The notes below the pieces were generated by a model. It saw nothing but the letters and a program-made list of their open reading frames with translations. It was not told the origin of the DNA and did no database searches. Both the position numbers and the translations under genes were made by a program. From Selaginella tamariscina (taxonomy: Eukaryota; Streptophyta; Lycopodiopsida; Selaginellales; Selaginellaceae), in contig PUQB01000185.1 in assembly GCA_003024785.1 (NCBI GenBank), forward strand, positions 214,001 to 278,000: 64,000 bases of DNA. Direction: 5' to 3'. Positions 1-11,580 of this stretch are shown here, piece after piece. How positions within the stretch are numbered: position 1 is the stretch's first letter; the number at the start of each line of letters is the position of its first letter.

Positions 1-1853
1 GTATAAATAGGACTAGAAAGGTATCCCGAGTATTACTGTTATTTTGTACCATGTGCCGTGCACGGATATATATTCTCTCATGTCTGATTTCTTCTCTATC
101 TTATTTCGATAGACCCTTAATACGGGTTTGTTGATGGCAATTTTTACTATGTGCAGACGGTAGGATTTTGAGGTTCAACAAATGTATAACCTTCAGGTGA
201 TTTACCGGGCGAGATTCACACAATTTGAGAATTCTAGATATATATGATGTCACGAGGTAGCCCATGGGTTATCCGCCTTGGCCGACCCAGATCAAAAGGA
301 TTTCAAAGACATGTGGTAGGTTATACACCACTAGATGATCTCGGTGACGGTAAGTTGTTGATATCACATCGGATTCTTTTGCAGGAGTGTTACTAATCGT
401 ATACCTTAATCGATCGAACACTAAACAGATGATTTGAGAATCCTTGAGAGTCGGCCGGCTAAGATTTGTGCTTGAATGTAAGGGGCATTGTTGTCCAGCT
501 ATGACAGTACTGATTGTTATACTGGATGGTCTTGAAACTGCTTATGTCAGTTAGGTGATATGAATTAGTACTTCATTTTCTATATTGTTTCTGGTTTGTC
601 CAGTTGTAAGGTATAACGTTCAATTAGTTTTCGATGAACTAGTTATTTTGTTAAGAAATTATTACAACTACATTGCATATTTTGGCTAGCTTTCATTAAA
701 CACATCACTTTATGGGCTTAGGTTTAAATTAATTAAAAAATTTAAACATAACAAGATTAATACTTCACCCAATATATTGATTAATACATGGTGTGAAATG
801 TTTATTGATATGTGATTAATACATAGCATGTGAAAAACAAAGTTGGATAATAAATCGTTAGAGTTGAGTTTAAAACTATTTTATGTGAATTTAGAATAAT
901 TTTTTTTTAAAATTTTAAAATAAATATTTATATATTTTTAAAAATTCTTCATATGAATCAATAGGGTAAAAATAAATTAGGTTAAAAGCAACATTATTAA
1001 ATGTATTGCAACATTACAAGACACTTAAAAGTAACTTTAAAAAAAAATAATGTTACACTATTAATGATATTAAATGTAAGCTTATTAATTTTAATATAAA
1101 TTAATTTTAACATTTAATTAGCAGTGGTATTTATATTTGAACATGAAAAGTTTGTTATTAGTTTTTAAATTAAAAATTTACAATTTATAAATTTAATTTT
1201 AAAATTAGTAATATGAATAAGATAAATATATATAATTACAAATTTCAAATTAAATTATATGACATAGTTTAAAAATAGAAAGATGCACTCTCTTTTTTAA
1301 GTTTGATATATAGTATTTCTCTAAGTTAAAATTGTACATGTAAAATATATTATAAATTTTAATTATGCCTGGCATGTACGAATCATGCATAAATGAATTG
1401 GATAAGGAAATTCTTTTTTTATTATTGTTATATTTTTTATTATGAGTTTACTTTTTTTTTTTTGAATAGCTCCTACGCTGGGGCTTCCGTCGGGGGGTCG
1501 GCGGCCTGCGGGGTAGTATACCCCCGCTGTGGCGCGATTAATCTTGATTACTATTATAATTTTTATTGTGATTTATTTTTTTAGCGATGTTGTTATTTAT
1601 TAAAAAGTCCTAAATTGAGTTTTAAGTTGTTATACTTTTATTATGATTTGTTTTCTTTTTCTTAGGGATTGTTGTTATTTATTACAAAGTCTTAAGTTGA
1701 GTTTTAAGTTGTTATAATTTGTAATGGTTTTTTATTATAATTTATTTTCTTTTTCATTTGAGAAATTGTTGTTATCCATTATAATTTTTATTTTTTTTAT
1801 TAAAATTTATTTTTTTAATTTTATGGATTGTTGTAAGTCTGTGAGAACTCGAA
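1..1853. other. AT-rich intergenic DNA
   Basis: I see no coding region in this stretch. From about 700 onward it is strongly AT-rich with long runs of A and T. The only contrasting piece is a short GC-rich island near 1470-1540, listed separately. The first 600 bases are of more balanced composition but show no readable protein. Confidence 0.6.
1471..1541. other. GC-rich island in AT-rich DNA
   Basis: About 70 bases rich in G and C sit between a T-tract (around 1451-1463) and AT-rich DNA on the other side. The island contains a run of six G, a CGGCGGCC-like core and a run of five C. I do not recognise the sequence. It could be an inserted fragment of foreign or organellar DNA, the tail of a small retroposed element (the adjacent T-tract would fit a poly-A tail read in reverse), or an assembly artefact. 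Confidence 0.35.
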
Positions 1854-2104
1854 GTATTAACTCAAAACCTTAGCTTATATACAAGAGAGAGTGGTCCAGA
1901 TTAAAACCAATCTGATGGAATTTTTCAATCTGATGGAATTTTTCAATCTGATGACTATCAAAATTCCATTACGATAATAATAGTATATGGCATTGTAGCC
2001 ATGAAACTAATTCGATGGAATTTTTCAATATGATGCTTATCAAAACTCCATTACGATAATAATAATATATGGCATTATAGCCATACACCTAGACCTTATA
2101 TTAG
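1854..2104 (-). repeat. 3' LTR of the old gypsy element, internally duplicated
   Basis: This matches 6512-6655 over its ends: a block from GTATTAA through AGAGTGGTCCA near the start, and TATGGCATTATAG followed by GACCTTATAT near the end. It is about 100 bases longer than the other LTR because a block of about 90-100 bases (GATGGAATTTTTCAAT to TGGCATTRTAGCCAT) is present twice in tandem, with an extra short GATGGAATTTTTCAATCT repeat in front. Confidence 0.75.
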
Positions 2105-2834
2105 CCCCTTCTCTTAGAAGAATGGAAGGTTGTTAGGATATCTAGTAGATGGGTCGGGATCTGAAGGAACATCAAGAGGAGGCACTAGTGGATCCATAAG
2201 CAGCACAACTTGTTCCTAATCCTGTTGCACAAAATGCTTCAAGTGTTGTACATGCACAATCTCTGGAGAATCAGGTTAAATGTCATGCCGAACCTTATAA
2301 ACTTATAGCGTTACCTGCCGCAGCACTCGATATGGTCCCTTCCACTGAGCAAGGAAACTATTGACCAAACCACATATTGTAAACTTGGGAAAACGAACCA
2401 ACACCAACTCATCCATTTTGTACTCCGCAAGTGGACAATGATGAAAACTGTAGCATCATTGTTATCCCACTTGTACGGGCCCAAGTGTTTTATGGACTCC
2501 ACTCGAACCAATGGAAGAATGCTCGTTAAATATTGATCCCAAGACCTAGCATCAGCAGCTTATGACAAGTGCGAAGGTAGACTCAACTCCGTCAGTAACA
2601 CTGGGACATGACCATATAAGAACTTATATGGTGAAGTACCAACATAATTCTATACTCTAGTGACATAAGCATATCGGAGAGATGGCAAATAACCATCCCA
2701 ATCTAAATGTTAAAAGTTTATGTACTTCACGATCATCCCTTTGAAGCCATTCCACCAAACTATTCATCTAAGGATGATAAACACTCATGAAAATGTGGTG
2801 TATCCCCAACCAAGACGTCAAGACATAAAATGCC

Positions 2835-3164
2835 TCAGTCATAAACACATAACCATTGTTCGAGAGAATCTACTCCAGACAAGAATGTTAAAAACACTAC
2901 CCGATTAAAGATAGAATGGCCAACAGCAGAAGCAGTCGCATTAGCAAGGGCATCAACTTCCACCCAACAAGTCAGGTAATCAGAAGTGATAATAGCGTAC
3001 TCATTACCAGCAGTCGACCATGGAAAAGGCCCCATCAAATTAAACGCCACTAACTCAAACGAACAGGAAACTGCCCAACTGTTCTTTTGAAGTATAGGGG
3101 AGCTTGGCACCACACACAAGCTATGCACATATACCGAATCACATCTCCTTACACCTCTAGTCAA
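2835..3164 (-). pseudogene. Integrase core fragment (old gypsy element)
   Basis: A 109-codon open stretch contains ELVAFNLMGPFP and TSDYLTCWVEVDAL, matching the catalytic-core start of the young element's integrase (ELVAYDIMGPFP, CSDYLTRWVEVCAL). The first catalytic Asp has been replaced (Asn at the D-x-MGP position). The rest of the core and the zinc-binding part are no longer readable as one frame. It is a dead fragment. Confidence 0.75.
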
Positions 3165-4012
3165 TAGAAAGATCTATGTAGCTTTTCCATCACAACAAAC
3201 GATGTCCCATGTGCTCACCAAGAACATGAGGTCATGGTAAGTGTAAAGGAAGCGTGGGAATGAAGATCAAATGCATCACCAACTGCAAATGATCATTTGG
3301 ATTAATCTCCACAGAATAAAAGAAGGTCATCTTGAAGGTGGTATTGAGAACGTAAGTGCCTAAATAACAAGTCATCAATAAGCAATGTAGATTTTCAAAC
3401 CCATTATGAAGCCTTCAGATCCACAACTCAATCTTTTGAACTTTATGAACCTCATCTAAAAAAGGCAAATGCACCATGCCTTTGAATTCACAACTCAACT
3501 TTTTGAACTTCACAAACCTCATCTAAAGAAAGCAAATCCAGCTCTACACCTTACAGACATTGAACGTCAAGCATAACAATTGACACTAAAATTTTGCTTA
3601 GAAAATCCATTGATGTTGGAACAAACAAGCTCTCATGAACAGAAGATAGGAAAAAAGGTAAAAGAGGAGCTTAAGAAAGAGCATCAGCATCAGCCATGGA
3701 ACTCCTTGGGCGATGAACAACCTCAAAGTCATTATATAGAGCTTCAAGCCCACCGAACAATATGGCCAACCACATTCTTCTGCTTCAACAATAAAGTAAC
3801 CACATCATGATCGCCTTTCAGCAACGTCCGAGCCATACAAGTGGCCATGTAGCTTCTCAAAACCCCAAACCACTGCTAGACACTCCTCTATTGTGAAGTA
3901 GTTTACTTATGTTGGCTGCAACGTACAGCTAATGTATGCAATGGAATGACATTGACCATGCACACTCGTACTCTCTTGAATCAACACACCTGCGAGACCA
4001 ATGTTAGAAGCA

Positions 4013-4600
4013 TCATGCGCAAGAAGAATCCTTATACCAGATAAGAGATGATGTTGACAACTTCAGCAACACCCACAACAGTGCAGTATAATCCAAAAGA
4101 TAATTAACAAAATAGTCAAGATATTGTACCTTGCTAAGAAAGCATTGCACATCGTTCACAAACTTCAACATAGGGAATTTCAGAACTACAATAAGTTTAT
4201 CAGGATCGACTTGCAAACCTTCATGGAAAATGCAGTAATCAAGATAAGTGGTGTCCTTGAATCCAAATACACACATAGACCGCTTCAACTTCGAACTAAC
4301 TTCCCACAACCAATCCAAAACTTTGTATACATCACAAACATGTTCCTCCAATGCCCCTCCAAATGTATCAAAACATTGTCAATGAAGCCAGCAGTCACCT
4401 CCAACATATCACAAAGAACCTCATCCATCATACACTAAAAAGTCGTTGGAGCATTGTTGAAATTTGAAAGGCATCATCAAGAACTCATACAAACCAAATG
4501 GTGTCTAAAAAGTAATCTTTGGAATGTCCATGTCAGCCATTAAACATGCTAATATTTAGAGGTGAGATCTAGCTTGGTGAACCAACGGCTTCGTCTTAAT
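4013..4600 (-). pseudogene. Reverse transcriptase / connection fragment (old gypsy element)
   Basis: The minus-strand reading contains EEHVCDVYKVLDWL and then, after a gap, LQVDPDKLIVVLKFP and QCFLSKVQYLDYFV. These correspond to the EEHL...VLQRL, GVKPDPEKT and RFLGKATYLARFV segments after the YIDD motif of the young element. Flanking DNA up to about 4600 contains further RT remnants with stops. It is not functional. Confidence 0.7.
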
Positions 4601-4817
4601 CGATTTAGAAGATATGTAATATGAGAAAGTGGATAAACATTTAAAATAATCACATTATTCAATGGGTGATAGTCAATGCAGAACCAAATGCTCCCATCCG
4701 CATTCATCATAAGATGAGGTTTACACTCCCAAGGACTTTAAGACTTCTGAATAACACCCTTCTTCAACATCTCTTGAACATTTGCCACAAGATCTTGAAC
4801 TCCTTCGGTGACCAACA

Positions 4818-5230
4818 TCAAACAAGTACCTTGATTGGCCTAGCATTCCCAGTTAAAATAGGGTGACATGTTACAATTTTAGCCCCAAATGACAAATCGA
4901 AGTTGAAGAGATCAACATACTCCTTCGTGAGCTGATCAACGGTTGCATCATGATGATCATATGAGGGATTTAGAGGGAATGGAAGAGCATAAAGATGGCA
5001 AGAAGTTAGAGTGAGACAAAAGTGATTAAAGCAGAGGTAGATCCAAACGAACGAAGTGAAATAGAAATAAGAAAAATGAAAGGAAAATGAGGGAGAGTCA
5101 AACAAGAGAGAGATTTTTCAAAGTCACACTTGATATGATTGCAAGTCAACCAATGCACACCAAGAATAAGGTCAAAAACTTGACTCAACACCACTCGCAA
5201 AGATTGAAGCTCAAGCTCACAACCATCCAC
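4818..5230 (-). pseudogene. Protease / pre-RT fragment (old gypsy element)
   Basis: Overlapping minus-strand reading frames contain SQVFDLILGVHWL followed by CDFEKS. This corresponds to SQVHDIILGVNWL and CDFEM downstream of the aspartic-protease active site in the young element. Further along, ATVDQLTKEYVDLF and the adjacent residues match the linker before RT. The active-site DSG/DTG triad is not seen here. Confidence 0.65.
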
Positions 5231-5585
5231 ACGAATGGGTTATGTCAGTCTCATCTTGTGAACAAGCATGAGTGTATCCATTACAATAAAGAATGAAGAC
5301 TAGCTTTGTTGCACGGTGCAATAAAGACGGCAACGTGTAGCAACAGACTGAGGAATAAAAGACAGACTCAAGCCTATATTAACCAATACTGAAAGGAAAA
5401 CATAATGCGTTGTGTTATCAAATTAAGCTTGAAAAGTAAAGACATGATGAACTAGTGTTGAGTGAGCCCCTTGATGATATTCCCGAAAGAAAGATTAAGG
5501 GGTCACCAACTTATTTGCACGAGGACCCTCCTCTACTCATGCGATTCATTATTTCCCAAAAGATCCACCGCATCAAAACCTTCTA

Positions 5586-5900
5586 TTACAGCAGATCCAG
5601 CCAGACATTGTTGACACCAAGGTCTCCACCCTGGAAATAGAGGACGCTAATTGAGGAAATGTCAACAGTGCTGATATGTATGTCCAACCTCATCACATGC
5701 CCAAAAATGGACTGCACGTCCACATCCACGTCTATGGCCCCATGGTACATGGGCAACAATAGCATCAACCTCCATCGGAGAAGGACCATCCCAACATGAA
5801 GTGGAACTAGAGCACGCAAAGCTACAAGTGGAAGAGACGATATGCCTAACTTGATCCGCTCTAACATGTTAGGCTCCGCACGAAGCAAGAAGCTTCAAAA
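5586..5900 (-). pseudogene. Gag zinc-knuckle fragment (old gypsy element)
   Basis: In the minus frame a PMEVDA motif is followed by an Arg/Gly-rich segment and a decayed CCHC knuckle in which the C-x4-H-x4-C part is kept (CDEVGH...C) but the first Cys is Phe. The young element at 27120-27300 has the same order: PMEV, a Gly/Arg tract, then CYECRGWGH. A stop follows the last Cys. Confidence 0.65.
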
Positions 5901-6511
5901 ACGAACACCAAACTACATCACCGAGTCAAACTGCTCTTAATGAATATGATGCAATTGTTGTAAAGCATTATCACAGTCATCAAACCCAAACACACATTTA
6001 AAAACTAATGAAAGAGTACTCCAATCCCTACAAGTTGCTACTTCCACATCTTTTGAAAACAAGTAGGAAACTCACGCAAACACTGAGCATTGTCATGGGA
6101 AATGATATGTGGTGACCACCATGAAGTGATCAAATCAATGATACACATCATCCTTAAGATTTCCACAAAAGAAATCCAATTGGACTTGAGGATTCAAAAC
6201 ATGAGCATGAGTAGCACTATGTGCCTTGAACGCCGCCATCAACTAAGTCTGATTGTTTAGTTGCACCCACATGCATAACATATAGCAATTGCATAAGTAA
6301 TTATTCCACAAATAAAGGATTCACGTGTTGCATAGCCATGGACAAAAAGAAGAAAGAATAAATCTACAAGAACGGAACAAATCTAAACAATGGAAGATAA
6401 ATTTAAAAGATCTACACAAAAAAGACACAAATTCGAATACTCCATAGGATTAACTAAAGATGCTCCTCACCTCCATCAATGTAAGAGCTTGGAATACAGA
6501 AATATGCATAT

Positions 6512-6655
6512 TGTATTAACCCAAAACCCTAGCTTATATACAAGAGCGAGTGGTCCAAATTGAAATCAATATAACAACTATCAAAATCCCATTATGTTAG
6601 TAATAGTTTATGGCATTATAGTTATACACATGGACCTTATATAAGTCCTGTTACA
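6512..6655 (-). repeat. 5' LTR of the old gypsy element
   Basis: Direct repeat of the 1854-2104 sequence. On the plus strand it begins TGTATTAA and ends TGTTACA, so on the minus strand it reads TGTAACA...TTAATACA with the usual TG...CA ends. Just inside it (about 6482-6499, minus strand) is a sequence close to the initiator tRNA-Met primer site, sharing the GTAT and AGCTCTTAC parts. That supports the minus orientation. Confidence 0.75.
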
Positions 6656-8200
6656 TTAAAATTAATATCCATGGTGAATTCATTATGTCATCACTATATT
6701 AGTAATGACTTTAGCTTAATTTACTTTTGTGTTATCTAATGATGTCTAACCCTTGTAATCTTTTGTTATTTTATACAAGTGTTTTTTTAATTTCCTTTTA
6801 ATAATATGATATGATATTTTATTTATAAACTACTAAGGCATTATTAAGTTACAAAATATAAAGATCTATTCAGAATATACAATTTTTTATTTTAATTTTT
6901 TATAAATGATATTTTTAAATTCACATAAAGCAGTAGCTTAAAACTCAATTTATAAGCACATATTCAATAATTTGACATTTTCATTGTTTCATATTTATTA
7001 ATAAATATTATATAATATAAATTTATAAACTTTAGTATATTTATTTGTAATGTTTAAATCAGTATTGATTTATATTAACACGAAAATTTCACTATTGATT
7101 TAAAATTAGAATTAAAATATTTAAATTTATAATTTATAAAATAAATTTTGAAATTAACAATGTGATTTGAATAGTATATCTATAATCTAATAATAAGTTA
7201 AATTAAATGATATAACATATAATTTAAAATTTAGAAAAATACACCTTTTTTAATTAAGTTGATTTGCTTGTGTAGTAAATCTAATTTGTTTGGAAGGCGC
7301 ATGGACCCAATCCTATTTAAAAATTCCTTTAAACCCTAACTTGTTAAAGTTAATATATTCAATTTGTACACTTGATATTTCTTCTGTTCATTATATTTTG
7401 ATATTCATTATTATGTTTAATATGTTTTTAGTTTTTTAGAGCGAAGAAAGCAAGTTTTAACGTTTCAATTTCATAAATTTAAGATAACTATTTTATAAGG
7501 TTTATTAATAAATATTTATAAATTCTATAGGAACTTTTATATTTATAGCTTAAATATATCTTCATGGTTTATAAATACAATATCATTAAAGAAATTAAGT
7601 GAAAAGTCAACAAAAAACTGAAAGTAACCTATTACAGGAAGAAATTAAACACTAATTATTTTTACATTACCAATATTATTGTCAATTTCAAATTTAAAAT
7701 ATAAGTTTATAAATTTAATATGTTTTATTTTAAATTTTAATCAATAGTGGGATTTAGTGTGAAATAAAAATCTTGTTGAATTTAAAATTAATTTAAAATT
7801 CTTAAACCTAGATAAATTTAATTTTAAAATCAGTAATGTATTTTATTACCGTAATATATTTAATATATAAATTATAATTAAATTTAAATTATATAATATA
7901 TGGTTATTAAATAATAGACTTTTTTTAATTTAAATTATAAAAATATATAGTAGTATTATTTATGTAACAGATTTAAATCTCAATCATGTTAATAGGCCAT
8001 AATGCATAGATAAAACATATTAAAGTTAACATACTAACATTCTAAGAGATTAGTGCTTAGGTCACATAACCTAGATGCACACGTAATCATCAATCAGCAT
8101 GCCACGCCACTATACAATCCAGGTGTCATGTCCACGTAGCTTAAGGACGCGTCTTCTTGTGGAATAATAGCCAGACCCGTCGGATTTTCTCTCTTCAGTC
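6656..8200. other. AT-rich intergenic DNA
   Basis: Strongly AT-rich, with many short A/T runs. I see no coding region, RNA gene or clear repeat. Composition becomes more balanced from about 8050, just before the phosphatase-like gene. Confidence 0.6.
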
Positions 8201-8265
8201 ACGACCGTGGGTCATCTTCCAAAGTCACAGGTTCAATCCCAATGGACAGCTGAACATTTCGTAAC

Positions 8266-9330
8266 ATGGTTAAAGAAAATGCGGTTCCTTACACAGTAAA
8301 GAGATCCCCTACCAGGGTGAAAAAGCCCACATCATCGTCCAAACCCAAAAGGAGAAAAGGAGAATCTAGCAGCAAAAGTATGCCATACATGCATTTATAC
8401 TGTCACAATATACAATCACACTCACAACCACAACACTCTGAAGTATTTTTTAAACAATGCTTATTATGTAATAGCTATGCTGCAGTTGTTGTTGCGCAAG
8501 AACCCCCCAGAGCGCTCCTCCTATCCGATCTTTAGTCCTTGACCTAGTGGTAAGTATGATACCGATCTTCCCTCCATGAAAATACAAATACATTATGTAA
8601 CTGAGTTAACAAGAAGGCCTGGGAGTTATTTATAAGATCTTTTCATGACTAGATCTCACTTGAGCAGAACACTCGTTCATTCTTCATGGGAGCAGCCTGT
8701 AATTTCGGACTTCACTGTGCCCTTATATGTGGAAGGTCAAAAACGTAACTTATACGTACGTTGTAGGCCTCACCTGCAAGTTTTTCTTGAGAGGCTGGCT
8801 CCGCTGTTTGAGATTACAATCCTTACAGCTGGTAGCAGATCTTATGCTGATCAGGTTATCAACCTATTAGACCCTCAGGGTACTTTGATACAAGGCCGTA
8901 TGTACAAAGATTCTTGCGTGTGTGTGAACGGGAAGTATTTTAAAGACTTGAGCATCCTTCGACGTGATCTTTCAAGAGTAATAATGGTTGACAATACCCC
9001 AAGGGTACGTGCCTCCGCAAACAAGTGTATGTGCGTGTGTGTGTGCAGATGTGTGTATGCAATGGACATCTACGTGTCGTGTGTAACTATATTAACACTA
9101 TTTCATATACATCTGTATATAATAATTCACAATCAGACAACGCAATACAATTCTGTTTGTTTTTATCGCAGGCTATTGTTCAGAAGAAACAATACGATCC
9201 CCATTACAAGCTTTATTGACAATGATTCTGACGCTGAGTTGTTAACAATACTGCCATTCTGGAGTCGCTAGCCTTGGTGGACGATGTTCGTCCAGTTATT
9301 GTGGATAGATTTAAAAATGTTATGTACTAG
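8266..9330 (+). pseudogene. CTD/SCP-like small phosphatase, damaged three-exon copy
   Basis: FCP1/SCP-like HAD phosphatases remove phosphate from Ser residues, classically of the RNA polymerase II CTD. Exon 1 (8266-8549) has a basic N-terminal part and ends at a phrase reading SLVLDL, followed by GTAAGT. Exon 2 (8668-9004) carries TLVHSSW, YVRCRPHL, FLERLAPLFEITILTAGS, DSCVCVNGKYFKDLS and VDNTPR. Exon 3 (9172-9330) carries NTIPITSF, ELLTILPF, LESLALVDDVRP and ends at TAG. The order and spacing fit plant SCP-like (SSP4-type) phosphatases. Joining exons 1 and 2 leaves the catalytic DLDET motif about 2 bases short, so the second Asp is lost. Exon 3 has one extra A near 9185 and one missing base near 9257, which restore frame to each other. 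It is either a recent pseudogene or a gene hit by consensus errors. The start codon at 8266 is the first available ATG and is uncertain. Confidence 0.72.
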
Positions 9331-10980
9331 AAAATTCTAAATATGTATGATCAATTTTAAAGCAAGTGTACGTCGCTTAAGACACTTCTTATACATGTAC
9401 TTCCCTTTTAGAATTCGCCACCTCTCCATTGACTACAACACATTTTAACAGCAGAAAATGTAACATTTATCTTTTTCACAGTGCCGGTTTCAGATAAAAC
9501 TTAAACCATTAAAGGTATACAGTTTCTTATAAAAGTCACACATTGAGAAGTAAATATATTCTCTGGTGAAATTTTTAAAAAAGACTGTTATAAGAGTAGA
9601 CATACACATCCTCTCTCGTGTATGTGTATATGAATTCTTTGTTCGGATAACGTATTTGAAAAGTCTGTGGATGCACATATATAAACCATTGAACCTTATT
9701 TAGGGTCCACACCGTGCAGTTTGAATCAATTGAATCTATATGTATACTATATAATAACACACGTGCACGCGTGCGCACACACATACATGCACTGTTTTTA
9801 TATGGGACATTATCTTGTACACAAAAATGTACTAACCTTTATTTAAGTTTAGAGTTGCTATTGATATAAATGTATGGCTTCTTTTCTTCGGTTGTAAATA
9901 GACCAATAATGCTGTGGAATAAGCAAATTAATAACAAATTAATAACATTTAATAGTTATTAATTAATCATCTATTTGATATAATATTTAATTAATGAATA
10001 TAAAGGAAAACTATATTATACATATAATATTTATATGCTTTCATATATTAAATTAAAATATTAATCTTACAAGAATGTTAAATGGAAAATATATATGCAT
10101 AAAGGAACTTACATATGAAATGTAAATACATGAACTATGCACACAATTATCTATTCACAAATTTTATTTCAAATAAATAATAATTTAGAATTCAATATAT
10201 GACTGATTAATATAAATTGTTTAATAAAATACAGGTACTTTATTGAAAGAAAAACAAACCTACTGAGATATTATATTTAATTAATTGTGCTTGTACAGCA
10301 TTATCACCAATAATACATGTAGATCCAAATACTTTTGTAACTTCAGTTGGATTGACATAGTTTAGCATGCAAAATTTTGATGTAGTAACTCTTATAATTT
10401 TTTATAAAATATAATGTATTTCTAAACAATCGTTATAAGTTCATTTTCTTATCTCCGGTGAAATTTGTAAGAAAGACTTTTACAAGAGTAAATATAGCTC
10501 TAAGATACATCATCATCCTACTCCGTCCTGCGTCATGTAAAGTTTGGGACACGACCACAGAAGAGCTGGAGATTTAGAGTATGGTAAGGAAGGTTATGAA
10601 CCCTACGCCGAAGCTTTAGTTACCAATAATCACAGGAGCAGATACCATCATGAATCCTGACGATGATCCAACTCTGCAATGGGTAAGAATTTGTTCTTGG
10701 TGTTGTTCTTGAAGCTAAATTGTTTTATACAGGGACGTCTAAATCGTGCTCATCTCAGACATTTTCTCCCGTGTACAAAACTCATGGAACGCGGGGAAAC
10801 TAGAGGTTTGTTTGTTTATTGTTTCTCAAGAGGTGTTGAATCTGTTTCCTTGCAGATAGATAACGTTTCCACTATAGCAGAGCAAGCTGATCTTGGGACT
10901 CTGGCAATTGTTGTCAAATTTGTTTAGATAATATGTTAATCAACAGTTCATCATTAGTCATTAAAATGAAACAAATAATC
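9331..10980. other. AT-rich intergenic DNA
   Basis: Mostly AT-rich. A short CA/TG-rich patch at 9755-9790 is the only repeat I see. From about 10540 composition rises and fragments such as a DDDPTL-like phrase near 10660 may be remains of the N-terminal end of the MET1-like relic that follows, but I cannot place them with confidence. Confidence 0.5.
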
Positions 10981-10984
10981 TAAA

Positions 10985-11580
10985 CCCTAAACCAGCTCTT
11001 GGCGGGCCTCTTGACAAGCAGAAAGGAATCCGGTGCACTGTCGGGCCTCTAGAAAGCTGGTGCATTTCGGGTATGAAGAAGGTGTTCCTTTTATCTGGGC
11101 ATTGACCGATTATGCGACTATGTTTGTGTTAAGCCGGCAGTGAGGTACAAGACATTGTTCTCGGTTCTTGGGGACAAATGCACTGCCACGGTTTCGGTTT
11201 TTAAGGAGCTCTCGAAGCCGGACGGTGGAAACCCAGATCTCTCGTTCGAAGATTTGGTGGGTCGGCTTGCCAGGTTCCCTAATGGGAAGGAAGAGCGGCA
11301 TGGAGATAACATTCTCTCGTGGGTATTGGTAAGTTCGTCACGAGCAGCTCTGTGGTTTGGATACGAACGTGGAAGGCTCTGGCAAGGAACATCAGCTGTT
11401 CTCGGGATTGCCAGCTCTTGTGACACTTTCTAACGAGTTTCCGAGCCGGATGGAGAATGCTTCAGCTGTGGGCCGGAGCAGAAACGGAGCTCTGACGATC
11501 TACGAAACCGGAAGCTCTATACCCGTAGCTGCTGAAGTTCCGGTTCCGGACGAGTGTGTCAACGATGAGCAGTCGAAGTA
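10985..11580 (+). pseudogene. RFTS domain 1 of the MET1-like relic
   Basis: Readable pieces are a GIRCT phrase, ESWCISGYEEG and FIWALTDYA (10995-11110), then KELSKPDGGNPDLSFEDLVG (11200-11260). After a frame change near 11330 come QLCGLDT and HQLFSGLPALVTL (11340-11430). These match in order the first replication-foci-targeting domain of plant MET1. The segment ends at a TAG-type break near 11580, beyond an acidic linker with VPVPDECVNDEQ. Confidence 0.8.

Larger units (their letters stand above)
1854..6655 (-). mobile_element. Old Ty3/gypsy LTR retrotransposon, degenerate
   Basis: Degenerate LTRs at 1854-2104 and 6512-6655 bracket fragments in the order gag zinc knuckle, protease, RT/connection, integrase on the minus strand. 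That order (integrase after RT) defines Ty3/gypsy. The fragments resemble the young element at 26134-30933 more than the chromovirus at 31363: both have an integrase core reading ELVA...MGPFP followed by SDYLT.WVEV, and a gag knuckle preceded by PMEV. So this is an old relative of the 26.1-kb family. Stops and frame breaks occur throughout and no ORF exceeds about 110 codons. A candidate purine tract, AAGAGAAGGGG on the minus strand, lies next to the left LTR at about 2105-2115. Confidence 0.8.

Noticed and set aside
1393-1584. 63-codon frame with a Phe/Tyr-rich start and a Gly/Cys-rich middle
   Set aside because: The frame simply spans T-runs and the GC island; no coding signature.
10679-10927. 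82-codon open frame just before the MET1 relic
   Set aside because: It spans GT...AG-like intron borders and shows no MET1 match; probably intron or degraded leader of the relic.
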